A DNA stretch of 64,000 nucleotides, taken from an uncultured Dorea sp. GTDB taxonomy: Bacteria; Bacillota; Clostridia; Lachnospirales; Lachnospiraceae. Under the pieces are notes generated by a model. It made no database searches. It was not told where the DNA came from and saw nothing but the letters and a program-made list of their open reading frames with translations. Numbering within the stretch: position 1 is the first letter of the stretch; every line of letters starts with the position of its first letter. Position numbers and translations under genes: made by a program. Positions 15,077 through 23,790 of this stretch are shown one piece after another. Location of the stretch: positions 1 to 64,000 of the forward strand of contig CAJUTH010000003.1 in the NCBI GenBank assembly GCA_910589275.1, in the 5' to 3' direction.

Positions 15077-16222
15077 ATGGGAATATCAGAAAAAAAACTG
15101 CGGGATATTTTGGGACGTGAAATTCAGGTATCCGATACTGTAAATCAAAGACTTCAGGATACTTATAACATATTGGAAAAAAAGCATCTTACTTTATCGA
15201 AGAGAAAACATTATAGGAAAAATCTGCGTATCGCCGCTGTTATGGCAGCAATTATTTGCCTTGGAATACCAGGCGTAGTATATGCATCAGTAAAGTCAGG
15301 ATTTTTTGAAGGAATGTTTGGAAATGAGACAAAGAAATCAACAGATGTTATTCATACGGAGATAGACGACGGCAAGGGTAAATCAGTAGCTGTTGACATA
15401 CCTTCTAAGGAATATGTTCCCGTAGACGGAGAAAAAGCAGAAAAGCTGCTGGGACAATGGGTCATGGATGAGCCCATCCTAACAAAAATTGGGGAACATA
15501 CTCTGACCATACAAAGTTTTGCCTATGATAAAAATGGAGCGCTGATGTATTTTACTCTAGAGAGAGAAGGAGGCGTAACAGCTCTTACCGGTGATATGAA
15601 TACAAATCTTACAAAAGGAGCGTATTTTACAGAGGACTCAGATTTTTATTTTCGGATAGAAGCAGCCGGGAAGATTGTAGGCGCCGACAATACCTATATA
15701 GATATGGAAAAAAGTACTGAAGAAAAGCTATATTGTTCTTCTTATATTCTCTGGCCGGAAGAAGTGGCAGAGGAAAGTCCTATAGAGCTTGTGATTGATA
15801 AATATCCGGGACCTATGAGAGAATTAGATGTTATGACCGATGAAGCAAAAGAACAGGAATGGCGGAATCAGACAGAAACGGAACGGATTACTCTTACCAA
15901 TAAGGGACAGATTCCCGTTCAATGTATTGATCTAGGCAGCAATGGATATCTTGAATATTCTCCAGTTTCCATGTGCATTGATATGTCAAAAGGATTGGGA
16001 CTCTCAGACGAAGAAGCAGCAGATCCATATTATATGAAGCATTTGGAAATAAAATATAAAGATGGAAGCAGCTATATCGTATTTGATGAAACAGATAATA
16101 TTGCTAACAGCGGTTATGTACTTGGAACGGATAAGTGGTATAAGACGACGTTCAACCGGCTGGTAGAGACCGATCAGATCGCTGAAATAATTGTAAATGA
16201 TGTAAGCTTTCCAAAACAGTAA
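15077..16222 (+). CDS. DUF4179-domain protein, probable anti-sigma factor
   Basis: A 381-residue single-pass membrane protein. The N-terminal ~45 residues are cytoplasmic and charged, a helix lies at ~50-72 (IAAVMAAIICLGIPGVVYAS), and the remaining ~310 residues should be outside the cell. The helix and following GFFEGMFGNE match DUF4179 proteins, which in Firmicutes are encoded directly after ECF sigma factors and act as their anti-sigma or sensor subunits. SD AAGGAGG at 15064-15070. The extracytoplasmic part contains no motif I can name. Confidence 0.8.
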   Translation: MGISEKKLRDILGREIQVSDTVNQRLQDTYNILEKKHLTLSKRKHYRKNLRIAAVMAAIICLGIPGVVYASVKSGFFEGMFGNETKKSTDVIHTEIDDGKGKSVAVDIPSKEYVPVDGEKAEKLLGQWVMDEPILTKIGEHTLTIQSFAYDKNGALMYFTLEREGGVTALTGDMNTNLTKGAYFTEDSDFYFRIEAAGKIVGADNTYIDMEKSTEEKLYCSSYILWPEEVAEESPIELVIDKYPGPMRELDVMTDEAKEQEWRNQTETERITLTNKGQIPVQCIDLGSNGYLEYSPVSMCIDMSKGLGLSDEEAADPYYMKHLEIKYKDGSSYIVFDETDNIANSGYVLGTDKWYKTTFNRLVETDQIAEIIVNDVSFPKQ

Positions 16223-16279
16223 TTTTCTAAATTAGTTCTAAATATTTAAGATAATTTTATCATGCACAATATGGTGCGT

Positions 16280-16320
16280 CATCACAGGACTCAGGATATA
16301 ATCACCTGAATCCTGTGATG
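16280..16320. terminator. Strong hairpin between DUF4179 gene and lexA
   Basis: CATCACAGGA (16280-16289) with TCCTGTGATG (16311-16320), extended by TCAGG/CCTGA across one mismatch, makes a 16-pair stem with a 9-base loop. There is no T tract on either side. It lies between convergent genes and may act as a bidirectional block. Confidence 0.5.
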
Positions 16321-16371
16321 TCTGCATATGGAATATATAAGGATTACATATGAAAAATGTCAATGAAAGCC

Positions 16372-16986
16372 TTAGAAAAAACGAAATACACCGATTACCT
16401 TTCCGACAATCAAAACATCGTCTACAATAATGGGATCCATGAAGTCATTCTCCGGCTGAAGTCTGATATATCCGTCTTCTTTATAAAATGTCTTAACAGT
16501 TGCTTCATTCTCGACTAACGCAACCACCATGTCGCCGTCGGAGGCTGCCTGCCGTTCCTCAACAAGTATCATATCGCCGTCTAAAATGCCGGCATTCACC
16601 ATACTTTCTCCATGGACCTTCAGAAGAAAGGTCTGAGTATTCGGAAGCATCTCCATGGGAATTGGAAAATAATTCTCGATATTCTGATCAGCTAGAATCG
16701 GTTCGCCTGCTGCAACCCGGCCTATGATCGGAACATTCGTCACTTCACGGCGCAGGAGATTGAACGTATCATCTAAAATCTCGATTGCACGAGGCTTGGT
16801 AGGGTCTCTTCTTATGTATCCATTCTTTTCTAGAGTTTCCAGATGGGAATGAACAGAAGAAGTGGACTTCAAATGAACTGCCTCGCATATATCGCGTACC
16901 GCCGGTGGAAATCCCCGCTCTAAAATCTGCGCCTTAATATATTCTAAAATCTCTTTTTGCTTTGCTGAAATCTTACCTCGTGACAT
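16372..16986 (-). CDS. lexA: LexA SOS repressor
   Basis: A 204-residue repressor-protease. The N-terminal winged helix (RGKISAKQKEILEYIKA, residues 3-65) binds DNA; the self-cleavage site is the Ala-Gly in GRVAAGEP; the catalytic Ser is in HGESMVNAG and Lys in EATVKTFY. The ATG at 16986 is preferred over 17013 because GAAGGGAG lies 6-13 bases upstream and the length then matches the family. Two LexA-box-like sites lie in the divergent spacer, so autoregulation is expected. Confidence 0.96.
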   Translation of the reverse strand: MSRGKISAKQKEILEYIKAQILERGFPPAVRDICEAVHLKSTSSVHSHLETLEKNGYIRRDPTKPRAIEILDDTFNLLRREVTNVPIIGRVAAGEPILADQNIENYFPIPMEMLPNTQTFLLKVHGESMVNAGILDGDMILVEERQAASDGDMVVALVENEATVKTFYKEDGYIRLQPENDFMDPIIVDDVLIVGKVIGVFRFF

Positions 16987-17080
16987 ATAAATATCTCCCT
17001 TCTTAATTAACAATATTGATAAGATTCATGCTTTTTAATTATATAAGTTCTATGTCTGCATGAATTATTATCCTAAACCT

Positions 17081-17109
17081 ATAATAACACAGTTTCTAAA
17101 AAAAAGCAA
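17081..17109 (-). promoter_or_regulatory. lexA promoter
   Basis: On the minus strand TTGCTT (17109-17104), 17 bases, TATTAT (17086-17081). The -35 box touches the first LexA-box-like site. Confidence 0.6.
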
Positions 17110-17133
17110 ACAAATGTTTAGAAAATACGTTCG
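17107..17133. promoter_or_regulatory. Two tandem LexA-box-like operators
   Basis: Site 1 has AAAC-AAAT-GTTT (17108-17119); site 2 has AGAAA-ATAC-GTTCG (17120-17133). Both follow the Firmicutes pattern CGAAC-N4-GTTCG, the first with symmetric changes and the second with one full half-site. Position over the lexA -35 and just upstream of the recombinase promoter fits control of both genes. Confidence 0.55.
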
Positions 17134-17157
17134 CAACTTTTAGAATTAGAAAAACTA

Positions 17158-17186
17158 TTGACAAATCACGGAAGCAGCAATATAAT
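17158..17186 (+). promoter_or_regulatory. Consensus sigma-A promoter for the recombinase gene
   Basis: TTGACA (17158-17163), 17 bases, TATAAT (17181-17186): both hexamers are perfect consensus. Confidence 0.85.
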
Positions 17187-17264
17187 AGGAATCAATCTAT
17201 ACGTAAAATACCGATTTTTCCAAAAGATGTATATATTTTTATAAGAATAAGGAGGTTTTGTATT

Positions 17265-18326
17265 ATGGCCCATGAAAAAACCTATCATGAACAAACAAAT
17301 ATGGATTATACGCTTCGTCTGCGAGAAATCCTAAAGACGCTCCCGGAATTTGCAAGGGACTATTTCCGATCCATTGAACCGACATCTTCAATTAGAACCA
17401 GAATAAATTATGCCTATGATATCAGGGTATTTTATCACTATTTGATGGAGAACAATCCAATATACCGAAATTATTCTATCAAACAATTTACACCCAAAGA
17501 TTTGGAACAGCTAGAACCGGTAGATATTGAAGAATACATGGAGTATTTAAAGGTTTATAAACGTGAGGATGACGAATGGATGACCAATGGTGAAAAAGGT
17601 CTTGCTAGAAAGATGTCTGCGCTTAGAAGCTATTATGGCTATTATTATAAGCATCAGATTATCACTAAAAATCCCACCCTGCTGGTGGAGATGCCCAAAC
17701 AGCACGATAAAGCGATTATCCGTCTGGACACGGACGAGGTAGCCATGCTGCTTGATTATGTGGAATCTGCAGGAAATACATTAACGGGACAAGCGCTTAC
17801 CTATTATAATAAGACAAAACAGCGTGACATTGCTATTCTCACATTACTGTTAGGGACCGGAATACGTGTATCGGAATGCGTAGGACTGGATCTGAACGAC
17901 GTAGATTTTAAAAATAACGGAATAACCGTTACCCGTAAGGGCGGCAATCAGATGGTTGTATATTTTGGAGACGAGGTGGCGGAGGCCCTGAGAGATTATA
18001 TGGAAGGCAGCCGCAAGGGCGCTGCTCCCCTCTCCGGCCATGAGAATGCTCTGTTTCTCTCCACTCAGCGCCGTCGTATGGGTGTGCAGGCTGTGGAAAA
18101 TATGGTAAAAAAATACGCCCGTCAGGTAACGCCGAATAAAAAAATTACACCTCATAAGCTGCGCAGTACCTACGGCACCTCCCTGTACCGGGAAACCGGT
18201 GATATTTATCTGGTAGCAGATGTATTAGGGCACAAAGACGTGAATACTACCAAGAAGCATTACGCGGCGATCGACGAGGACCGGCGCCGTCTGGCAGCCT
18301 CTGCTGTCAAATTAAGAGAAAGTTAG
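17265..18326 (+). CDS. Tyrosine recombinase, XerC/XerD-like
   Basis: A 353-residue site-specific recombinase. An N-terminal SAM-like core-binding domain (residues ~15-135) precedes the catalytic domain with Arg in GTGIRVSE, H-x-x-R in TPHKLRSTYG, His in LGHKDVNTT and the nucleophile Tyr in KKHYA. It is longer than XerC/D (about 300) because of a longer N-terminal region. It has its own consensus promoter, is divergent from lexA, and is followed by a TtcA-like gene, an order that appears chromosomal rather than prophage-borne: no excisionase or att repeat is seen. Probable role: chromosome dimer resolution or a related housekeeping recombination. Confidence 0.9.
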   Translation: MAHEKTYHEQTNMDYTLRLREILKTLPEFARDYFRSIEPTSSIRTRINYAYDIRVFYHYLMENNPIYRNYSIKQFTPKDLEQLEPVDIEEYMEYLKVYKREDDEWMTNGEKGLARKMSALRSYYGYYYKHQIITKNPTLLVEMPKQHDKAIIRLDTDEVAMLLDYVESAGNTLTGQALTYYNKTKQRDIAILTLLLGTGIRVSECVGLDLNDVDFKNNGITVTRKGGNQMVVYFGDEVAEALRDYMEGSRKGAAPLSGHENALFLSTQRRRMGVQAVENMVKKYARQVTPNKKITPHKLRSTYGTSLYRETGDIYLVADVLGHKDVNTTKKHYAAIDEDRRRLAASAVKLRES

Positions 18327-18338
18327 GGGTTCGCAGCT

Positions 18339-19073
18339 ATGAAATTACAACAATTATTAAGCTATACAAGAAAAGCGGTTGACGAATATCAGATGATAAA
18401 TGAGGGTGATCACATCGCCGTAGGGATTTCCGGCGGCAAGGACAGTCTTACTCTGCTTTATGCTTTAAAAGGGCTTCAGCGTTTTTATCCGAAGCCTTTT
18501 GAACTGAGCGCGGTAACGATTGATCTAGGATACAGTGAATGTGATTTTTCACCGGTATCAAAGCTATGTAGGGAACTGGAAGTCCCATATCAGATTATCA
18601 AGACGGATATCGCGCATATCTTATTTGAAGAACGAAAAGAGCCAACTCCCTGCTCTCTCTGTGCCAAAATGCGCAAAGGCGCGCTGAACCAGGCTGTAAA
18701 AGAAATGGGCTGCAATAAAGTGGCTTATGCGCACCACAAAGATGATATCATAGAAACCATGATCCTTTCCCTGTTTTTTGAAGGACGGTTTTATTCTTTT
18801 TCCCCGCGAACATATCTGGACCGTATGGACTTAACCGTGATCCGCCCTATTATGTTTGTAGATGAAGCGGATGTTATCGGTTTCCGGAACAAATATAACC
18901 TTCCTGTGGCGACCAGCCGATGCCCCATCGACGGCTACACCAAGCGCCAGTATGCGAAGGAGCTTCTAGCGGAATTGAACCGGGAGCATCCCGGAGTAAA
19001 GCAGCGCATGTTTACCGCGATATTAAACGGTAGCATCAAAGGATGGCCGGAGCGTATTCCGCATACAAGATAA
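18339..19073 (+). CDS. TtcA-like tRNA 2-thiolation ATPase
   Basis: A 244-residue PP-loop ATPase. SGGKDS in GISGGKDSLTLLY is the ATP-pyrophosphatase loop; CSLC (PCSLCAKMRKG) and a later Cys in SRCPIDG match the iron-sulfur cluster ligands of TtcA, which thiolates C32 of tRNA. Related clostridial proteins of this size are annotated as TtcA or TtcA-like; the exact tRNA position is not certain. Twelve bases after the recombinase gene. Confidence 0.85.
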   Translation: MKLQQLLSYTRKAVDEYQMINEGDHIAVGISGGKDSLTLLYALKGLQRFYPKPFELSAVTIDLGYSECDFSPVSKLCRELEVPYQIIKTDIAHILFEERKEPTPCSLCAKMRKGALNQAVKEMGCNKVAYAHHKDDIIETMILSLFFEGRFYSFSPRTYLDRMDLTVIRPIMFVDEADVIGFRNKYNLPVATSRCPIDGYTKRQYAKELLAELNREHPGVKQRMFTAILNGSIKGWPERIPHTR

Positions 19074-19084
19074 CAGGCCTACTC

Positions 19085-19486
19085 TTAAAGCTTATACTTG
19101 GAAGTCCATACCGCGCTTATTATAATCCCTATTAAGAATATTGGAGTATCTATCCAGATACTCCAATGAAAAAAGCAGGCTGACATCGCATACAACAGGT
19201 AAACAAGCGCAAACTTACTAAATATGGATACATAGTTCCATGCATATTGCTTCCGTCTCTCTTCGCCAGCTTCAAGGGCTTCTTCATAGCTGATCCCGTT
19301 GATCCAGTACACATAACCTGTTCGGTAAATCATGAGTGATAAACCCACAACACCCAATGCCCCACAGAGATATATGGTTCTGGCAAGCAGGTCATTGTTC
19401 CAGTCCTGCAGGGCAATCGCAAAGACTATCAATAGAAATCCGATTATCCATAAAACAAATAATTTGTAGGTTTTCCTATATTCCAT
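19085..19486 (-). CDS. Small membrane protein of unknown function
   Basis: A 133-residue protein with four predicted helices: LFVLWIIGFLLIVFAIAL, TIYLCGALGVVGLSLMIY, FALVYLLYAMSACFF and TPIFLIGIIISAVW. A charged loop (ISYEEALEAGEERRKQYAW) separates helices 2 and 3. I do not recognise a named family. It is convergent with the TtcA-like gene and upstream of no obvious partner; the next minus-strand gene is 46 bases away. Confidence 0.6.
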   Translation of the reverse strand: MEYRKTYKLFVLWIIGFLLIVFAIALQDWNNDLLARTIYLCGALGVVGLSLMIYRTGYVYWINGISYEEALEAGEERRKQYAWNYVSIFSKFALVYLLYAMSACFFHWSIWIDTPIFLIGIIISAVWTSKYKL

Positions 19487-19532
19487 ATTAGATCCCTCTG
19501 TGAATATTCATACAAATGTTCTCCAGTTATAT

Positions 19533-20186
19533 CTACAATTTCTTATCCCTGTCGCTTTCTTTTAATTCAACCAGTTTCATAATTGCCTCTGCGGTTCCTT
19601 CTAATCCCAGCATGGAGCTGTTTAAGCAGGCGTCATAGCCCTCCGCATCCCCCCAGCGTTTGTTGGTATAATAATTATAGTAGCTTGCCCGTTTCTTGTT
19701 GGTTTTCTGGATCAGGTCTTTCGCCTTGGCATCTGTCAGGTCGTATTTCCTTGCGATCCGGCGGATCTTCGCTTCCATATCGGCATGGATAAACAGCCGG
19801 AGCACATTGGGATAATCCTCAAGCGCATAATCTGCGCATCTTCCAACCAGAATGCAGGGACCTTCATCCGCAATCTTCTTGATGGAGTTAAACTGAGCAA
19901 GAAATACCTTGTGGTTGATCGGCATATCGGTATATCCCCCAACAGAATATCCAAGGGAATAGGTATCCATTACCAGCGAATACAGAAAACTGTTGGTGGG
20001 CTTTTCATCGTGGGTTTCAAATAATTCCTGGCAAATGCCGCTGTCCTTTGCCGCACGGTCCAGCATCTCTTTGTCATAAAGCTTAATCCCCAGTTTCTCA
20101 GCTACAATATATCCAATCTCGCGTCCGGCGCTTCCATATTGTCTTCCTATTGTTATAATCGTACTTGTTTTAGCCATATCATTCAC
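19533..20186 (-). CDS. Cytidylate kinase-like family protein
   Basis: A 217-residue P-loop kinase of the Cytidylate_kin_2 group. The nucleotide-binding start ITIGRQYGSAGREIG replaces the usual Walker A, and LVGRCADYAL and DLTDAKAKDLIQKTNKKRASYYNYYT are the family's lid and NMP-binding segments. These proteins are abundant in Lachnospiraceae; the substrate is not proven to be CMP. SD AAAGGAG lies upstream of the ATG at 20186; a second in-frame ATG is nine bases on. Confidence 0.82.
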   Translation of the reverse strand: MNDMAKTSTIITIGRQYGSAGREIGYIVAEKLGIKLYDKEMLDRAAKDSGICQELFETHDEKPTNSFLYSLVMDTYSLGYSVGGYTDMPINHKVFLAQFNSIKKIADEGPCILVGRCADYALEDYPNVLRLFIHADMEAKIRRIARKYDLTDAKAKDLIQKTNKKRASYYNYYTNKRWGDAEGYDACLNSSMLGLEGTAEAIMKLVELKESDRDKKL

Positions 20187-20283
20187 GCTCCTTTAAAATC
20201 ACTTTGACTACCATTCTATTTTTATTATAAATGATTTATAGCTAAATGTATAGATTTTTTGTAAATAACTTATTATAACAGCC

Positions 20284-21198
20284 CTATTTTATAGATAGTT
20301 TTTGTAATAAATCTACAAAATATTCTGGCAGAGGAGCTTGTACTTCCAGATATTCTCCTGTACGCGGATGGATGATTCCCAGTGTTTTTGCATGCAGAGT
20401 CTGCCCCTGAAGCCCTTTCACAGGACACCGGGCAGGACCGTATACCATATCGCCCAAAAGAGGATGGCCGATACTTGCCATGTGTACGCGGATCTGGTGG
20501 GTTCTTCCGGTTTCTAACTGGCACCGGATATAAGTGAACCCGCCGAACCGTTCTAGTACCTGATAATGGGTGACGGCGCTCCTCCCCTGCTTTGCATGGA
20601 CGCTCATTCTTTTGCGGTCTGTAGGATGCCTTCCGATAGGGGCGCTTACAGTACCTTCCGGCTCTTTGATATTGCCGTGGACAACCGCCTCATAAATCCG
20701 GGTAATCGAATGAGCCTTCAATTGTTCCGCCACTTTCTGATGTGCCATATCATTCTTGCATACCAAAAGGGATCCTGTCGTATCCATATCGATCCGATGT
20801 ACAATCCCAGGCCGCGTTACGCCGTTGATTCCGGACAACTCCTTGCCACAGTGATACATCAATGCATTTACAAGGGTTCCGGATGGATGGCCCGGAGCCG
20901 GATGCACAACCATCTGTTTTGGTTTGTTTATAATAATAATATCACGATCCTCATAAAGGATATCCAGAGGAATGTTTTCCGGCAGAATTTCCGGCTCTTT
21001 GGGTTCTGGGATTACTACTTGGATCCGGTCAGAAAGCGAAAGCCTGTAATTGGCTTTTACAGGCTTTTGATTGACCATAATTAGATCATCTTTCATTAAC
21101 TTCTGGATATGGGAACGGGAAATATCCGGCAGGTGCTGCGCCAGATATTTATCAATGCGCATTCCCGTTTCATTTTCTACGGTGAAGTATTCGCTCAA
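20284..21198 (-). CDS. rluD: RluD-type 23S rRNA pseudouridine synthase
   Basis: A 304-residue RluA-family enzyme. An S4 RNA-binding domain occupies residues ~12-70 (RIDKYLAQHLPDISRSHIQKLM), and the catalytic Asp is in HRIDMDTTGSLLV; GRTHQIRVHMASIGHPLLGD is the conserved late motif. It overlaps the end of lspA by 29 bases, the standard lspA-rluD pairing in Firmicutes. Which uridines are modified is inferred from family (1911/1915/1917 region). Confidence 0.92.
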   Translation of the reverse strand: MSEYFTVENETGMRIDKYLAQHLPDISRSHIQKLMKDDLIMVNQKPVKANYRLSLSDRIQVVIPEPKEPEILPENIPLDILYEDRDIIIINKPKQMVVHPAPGHPSGTLVNALMYHCGKELSGINGVTRPGIVHRIDMDTTGSLLVCKNDMAHQKVAEQLKAHSITRIYEAVVHGNIKEPEGTVSAPIGRHPTDRKRMSVHAKQGRSAVTHYQVLERFGGFTYIRCQLETGRTHQIRVHMASIGHPLLGDMVYGPARCPVKGLQGQTLHAKTLGIIHPRTGEYLEVQAPLPEYFVDLLQKLSIK

Positions 21199-21697
21199 AA
21201 TCTTCCTCCTTATAATACCATAATATCAGGGCTGCCAATGCAAACACGGCACATGTTACATAGATGTCAGCCACATTAAAAATGGGAAAGTCTATCAGGT
21301 TAAAATAGAAAAAATCTACCACATATCCCAGTCTGATTCGGTCGATCATATTGCCGATGGCACCTGCGCAAATACATATTCCGCAGATACGGAGCGGCAG
21401 ATACCGTTTATCTCCTAGAATCCGTCCATAAAGATAAACCACAGCCGTAAGAATAAGCGCCGTATTGATCAAAAAAATAAGCTGCTGGTTTTGAAACAGC
21501 CCAAAAGCGGCGCCTTTATTTTCCAGATAACAGAACTGAAATACACGGTCAATGAGGATGATTGGCTTCTGCCCTTTCAAATGGGAGACAGCCAGCCATT
21601 TTGTCCACTGATCAAGCAGCACACCCAGAGCCGTAAAGACTCCAGCCGTCATATAGGATTTTATTTTTGATTTTCTATTGAAATAATCCCAAGCCAT
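21170..21697 (-). CDS. lspA: Lipoprotein signal peptidase (signal peptidase II)
   Basis: A 175-residue membrane aspartyl protease that cuts lipoprotein signal peptides after lipidation. Four helices are visible; the two catalytic Asp lie in GNMIDRIRLGYVVDFF and FNVADIYVT, and DQWTKW is the conserved first-helix motif. Its substrates in this window include the DacF-like lipoprotein. Translationally coupled to the rluD-type gene. Confidence 0.95.
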   Translation of the reverse strand: MAWDYFNRKSKIKSYMTAGVFTALGVLLDQWTKWLAVSHLKGQKPIILIDRVFQFCYLENKGAAFGLFQNQQLIFLINTALILTAVVYLYGRILGDKRYLPLRICGICICAGAIGNMIDRIRLGYVVDFFYFNLIDFPIFNVADIYVTCAVFALAALILWYYKEEDFERILHRRK

Positions 21698-21743
21698 ATT
21701 CGATATCCTTACTTAACTTATTTTTTTGCATATACATATTGTT

Positions 21744-22496
21744 TTAATATTTATAGATACGGACAAAATAACGTCCTTTTCTGGTTTCTGAAATAATTCC
21801 GCTATAGATAATCCTGCCCATTCCTCTTACTGATATCATATCATTTTCTTTTAAATGATATCCATTGCTGGTAATTAGTTTCCCGTTAACGTAAACTTTT
21901 CCGCCTTCGATATATCCGGTTAGTTTGCTGCGCGACAAGGGAAAACCGATAGACAAAACTGAATCCAGCCGGACAGACGCAACGGTGCCGGTCATTTCCT
22001 GAAGGTCGGGCTTATAGGACAGTTCTTCTAATTCCAGCTTTTTAACTGTTACCATGGTATGCCGGACTCTAATAAGCTGTTCCATAATATAATCTGCTAT
22101 CTTATCCCTGCAGAATATAAGACAATCTTTGTTCCTGACAGCCAGATCGCCGATCTTGCTCCGCTCAATTCCCAGATTCAAAATAGCTCCCAGATAGTCC
22201 CGATGCGTAAGCTCTTCCGCATATTTTACATTGGCGGGAGCTGCCTGAAGCATACAGATCGGATATGTTACGGTATAATAAAGAGCACCAGGTAGAAAAG
22301 CAACCATCTGACGCTCTGCGTATTCATACCCTCCGAAGGTTTCATACGTAGATAAAAGCGAATCCTTTGGAATGGAATGTAAAATGTGTAGTTCATTTAA
22401 ATTCAGAAAATCTGAAAAAGTTACTATATCGCGGTGATAAGCTGTTTTTGACAGCTCAATCAGCCGTTTTTCAAGCATAATTTCCTCTTTTGTCAT
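21744..22496 (-). CDS. ylmH: YlmH-type S4-domain RNA-binding protein
   Basis: A 250-residue protein with a C-terminal S4 domain (SVLSIGFPLSRSKLTGYIEGGKVYVNGK, residues ~175-245) and an N-terminal domain typical of the YlmH/division-cluster RNA-binding proteins, recently linked to rescue of stalled ribosomes. Its ATG directly abuts the sepF stop codon (TAAATG), so the two are coupled. In B. subtilis ylmG and divIVA flank it; neither is present here. Confidence 0.88.
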   Translation of the reverse strand: MTKEEIMLEKRLIELSKTAYHRDIVTFSDFLNLNELHILHSIPKDSLLSTYETFGGYEYAERQMVAFLPGALYYTVTYPICMLQAAPANVKYAEELTHRDYLGAILNLGIERSKIGDLAVRNKDCLIFCRDKIADYIMEQLIRVRHTMVTVKKLELEELSYKPDLQEMTGTVASVRLDSVLSIGFPLSRSKLTGYIEGGKVYVNGKLITSNGYHLKENDMISVRGMGRIIYSGIISETRKGRYFVRIYKY

Positions 22497-23060
22497 TTAA
22501 AAACCGCCGCCTATCGGTGTAGCATCCATAGATGTTCCTAGAAGATTCTGCAAATCTCCGGAGATATCCACATTAGTCGGTGTAACAAGGAATATGTAAT
22601 TCGAAATCTTCTGCAGGTTACCGTCAATCGCAAAGGTTGAACCGGATGTAAAATCAATAATACGCTGCGCAATCTCTAGGTCTAATCCTTCCAGATTCAA
22701 GATAACCGTTCGTCCGCTGAGAAGCGTTTCGGAAATCTCGCGGGCATCCTCTACAGAAGCCGGTTTAATTACACAAACTTCCATACTTACATTTGACGAC
22801 GCCCTTCTTGAAGGCTGACGCATAGGAGTAATCTTGCCGCCGGCCGCCGGCGGCTGCCTCCTTGCAGGCTTGTTATCCCTTACATCGTCATAGTCGTCAT
22901 CATCATAGCCAGACTTCTTTGAACGGCCAAAGAGACTTTTCTTTGCCGGTCTGTCATCGTAGTCGTCATCATATTCATCATCGAAAAAATCGTCGTCATC
23001 ATAGTAATCGTCATCATCGCTTAATTTCATGATATCAAGAAACTTATCTAATACTCCCAT
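22497..23060 (-). CDS. sepF: Cell division protein SepF
   Basis: A 187-residue Z-ring membrane anchor. It has an N-terminal amphipathic helix (MGVLDKFLDIMKLSD), a long Asp/Tyr-rich linker (residues ~15-65) and the C-terminal SepF fold (VCVIKPASVEDAREISETLL... ) that forms rings binding the FtsZ tail. The acidic linker is longer than in B. subtilis SepF (about 150 residues in total) but usual for Clostridia. Located between yggS and ylmH. Confidence 0.93.
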   Translation of the reverse strand: MGVLDKFLDIMKLSDDDDYYDDDDFFDDEYDDDYDDRPAKKSLFGRSKKSGYDDDDYDDVRDNKPARRQPPAAGGKITPMRQPSRRASSNVSMEVCVIKPASVEDAREISETLLSGRTVILNLEGLDLEIAQRIIDFTSGSTFAIDGNLQKISNYIFLVTPTNVDISGDLQNLLGTSMDATPIGGGF

Positions 23061-23088
23061 TCTATCTCTCCTATCTTGCGTTTTCTAC

Positions 23089-23787
23089 TTATCTGTAATC
23101 ACGAGCACCGAACAATCCGGTACCTACCCGAATCATAGTGGCTCCCTCTTCTATTGCAATCTCATAATCATTGGTCATGCCCATTGAAAGCACACCCATA
23201 GTAACATTATCTGACTTATTCTCCCCAATGTCAACAGCTAAGTTACGTAAGCGCTGAAAATATATGCGATTTTCTTCCGGATTATCCACAAAAGGTGCAA
23301 TGGTCATCAACCCTTTGATTCTTATATGAGGCAGATTGCTGATATCAGAAACCAATTCTTCGGCCATTTCCGGCAGGACGCCAAATTTAGTATCCTCCCT
23401 CGCTGCATTTACTTCTATTAAAATGTCGGCTGTAATTCCCTTTTTTGTAGCTTCCTTTTCGATCGTCTCTGCAAGACGCAAAGAATCAACCGAATGGATC
23501 AGCGTTACCTTATCTATAATGTATTTTACCTTGTTCCGCTGGAGATGACCGATCATATGCCATGAAATATCATTTGGAAGGGCGTCGTATTTGTCTACAA
23601 TCTCCTGTACCTTATTCTCTCCAAATATGCGGTTTCCCAAATCATATGCCTCCTGAAGCATTTCCACAGGCTTTGTTTTGCTTACAGCAATCAGTGTAAT
23701 ATCCTCTCTCTTTCTGCCAGCCCGTCTGCAGGCCGCCTGAATCTTCTCTTCTATTGCCTCGAAATTATTTTTAAGCATCCTTATCAC
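23089..23787 (-). CDS. YggS-family PLP homeostasis protein
   Basis: A 232-residue PLP-binding TIM-barrel protein without known catalysis, involved in vitamin B6 and amino-acid homeostasis. The PLP Lys is in LIAVSKTKPVEML (residues ~33-45); GENKVQEIVDKY, WHMIGHLQRNKVKYI and LSMGMTNDYEIAIEEGATMIRVG are the conserved blocks. It lies directly upstream of sepF, as in other Firmicutes division clusters. Confidence 0.93.
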   Translation of the reverse strand: MIRMLKNNFEAIEEKIQAACRRAGRKREDITLIAVSKTKPVEMLQEAYDLGNRIFGENKVQEIVDKYDALPNDISWHMIGHLQRNKVKYIIDKVTLIHSVDSLRLAETIEKEATKKGITADILIEVNAAREDTKFGVLPEMAEELVSDISNLPHIRIKGLMTIAPFVDNPEENRIYFQRLRNLAVDIGENKSDNVTMGVLSMGMTNDYEIAIEEGATMIRVGTGLFGARDYR

Positions 23788-23790
23788 CCC

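Noticed and set aside
17265..18326. Tyrosine recombinase as a prophage or island integrase
   Set aside because: No excisionase, att repeat or phage gene nearby; flanks are lexA and a TtcA-like gene, and the promoter is a strong housekeeping type.
20566..21084. 172-residue plus-strand frame opposite the rluD-type gene
   Set aside because: Lies wholly within a well-supported gene on the other strand and has no family features.
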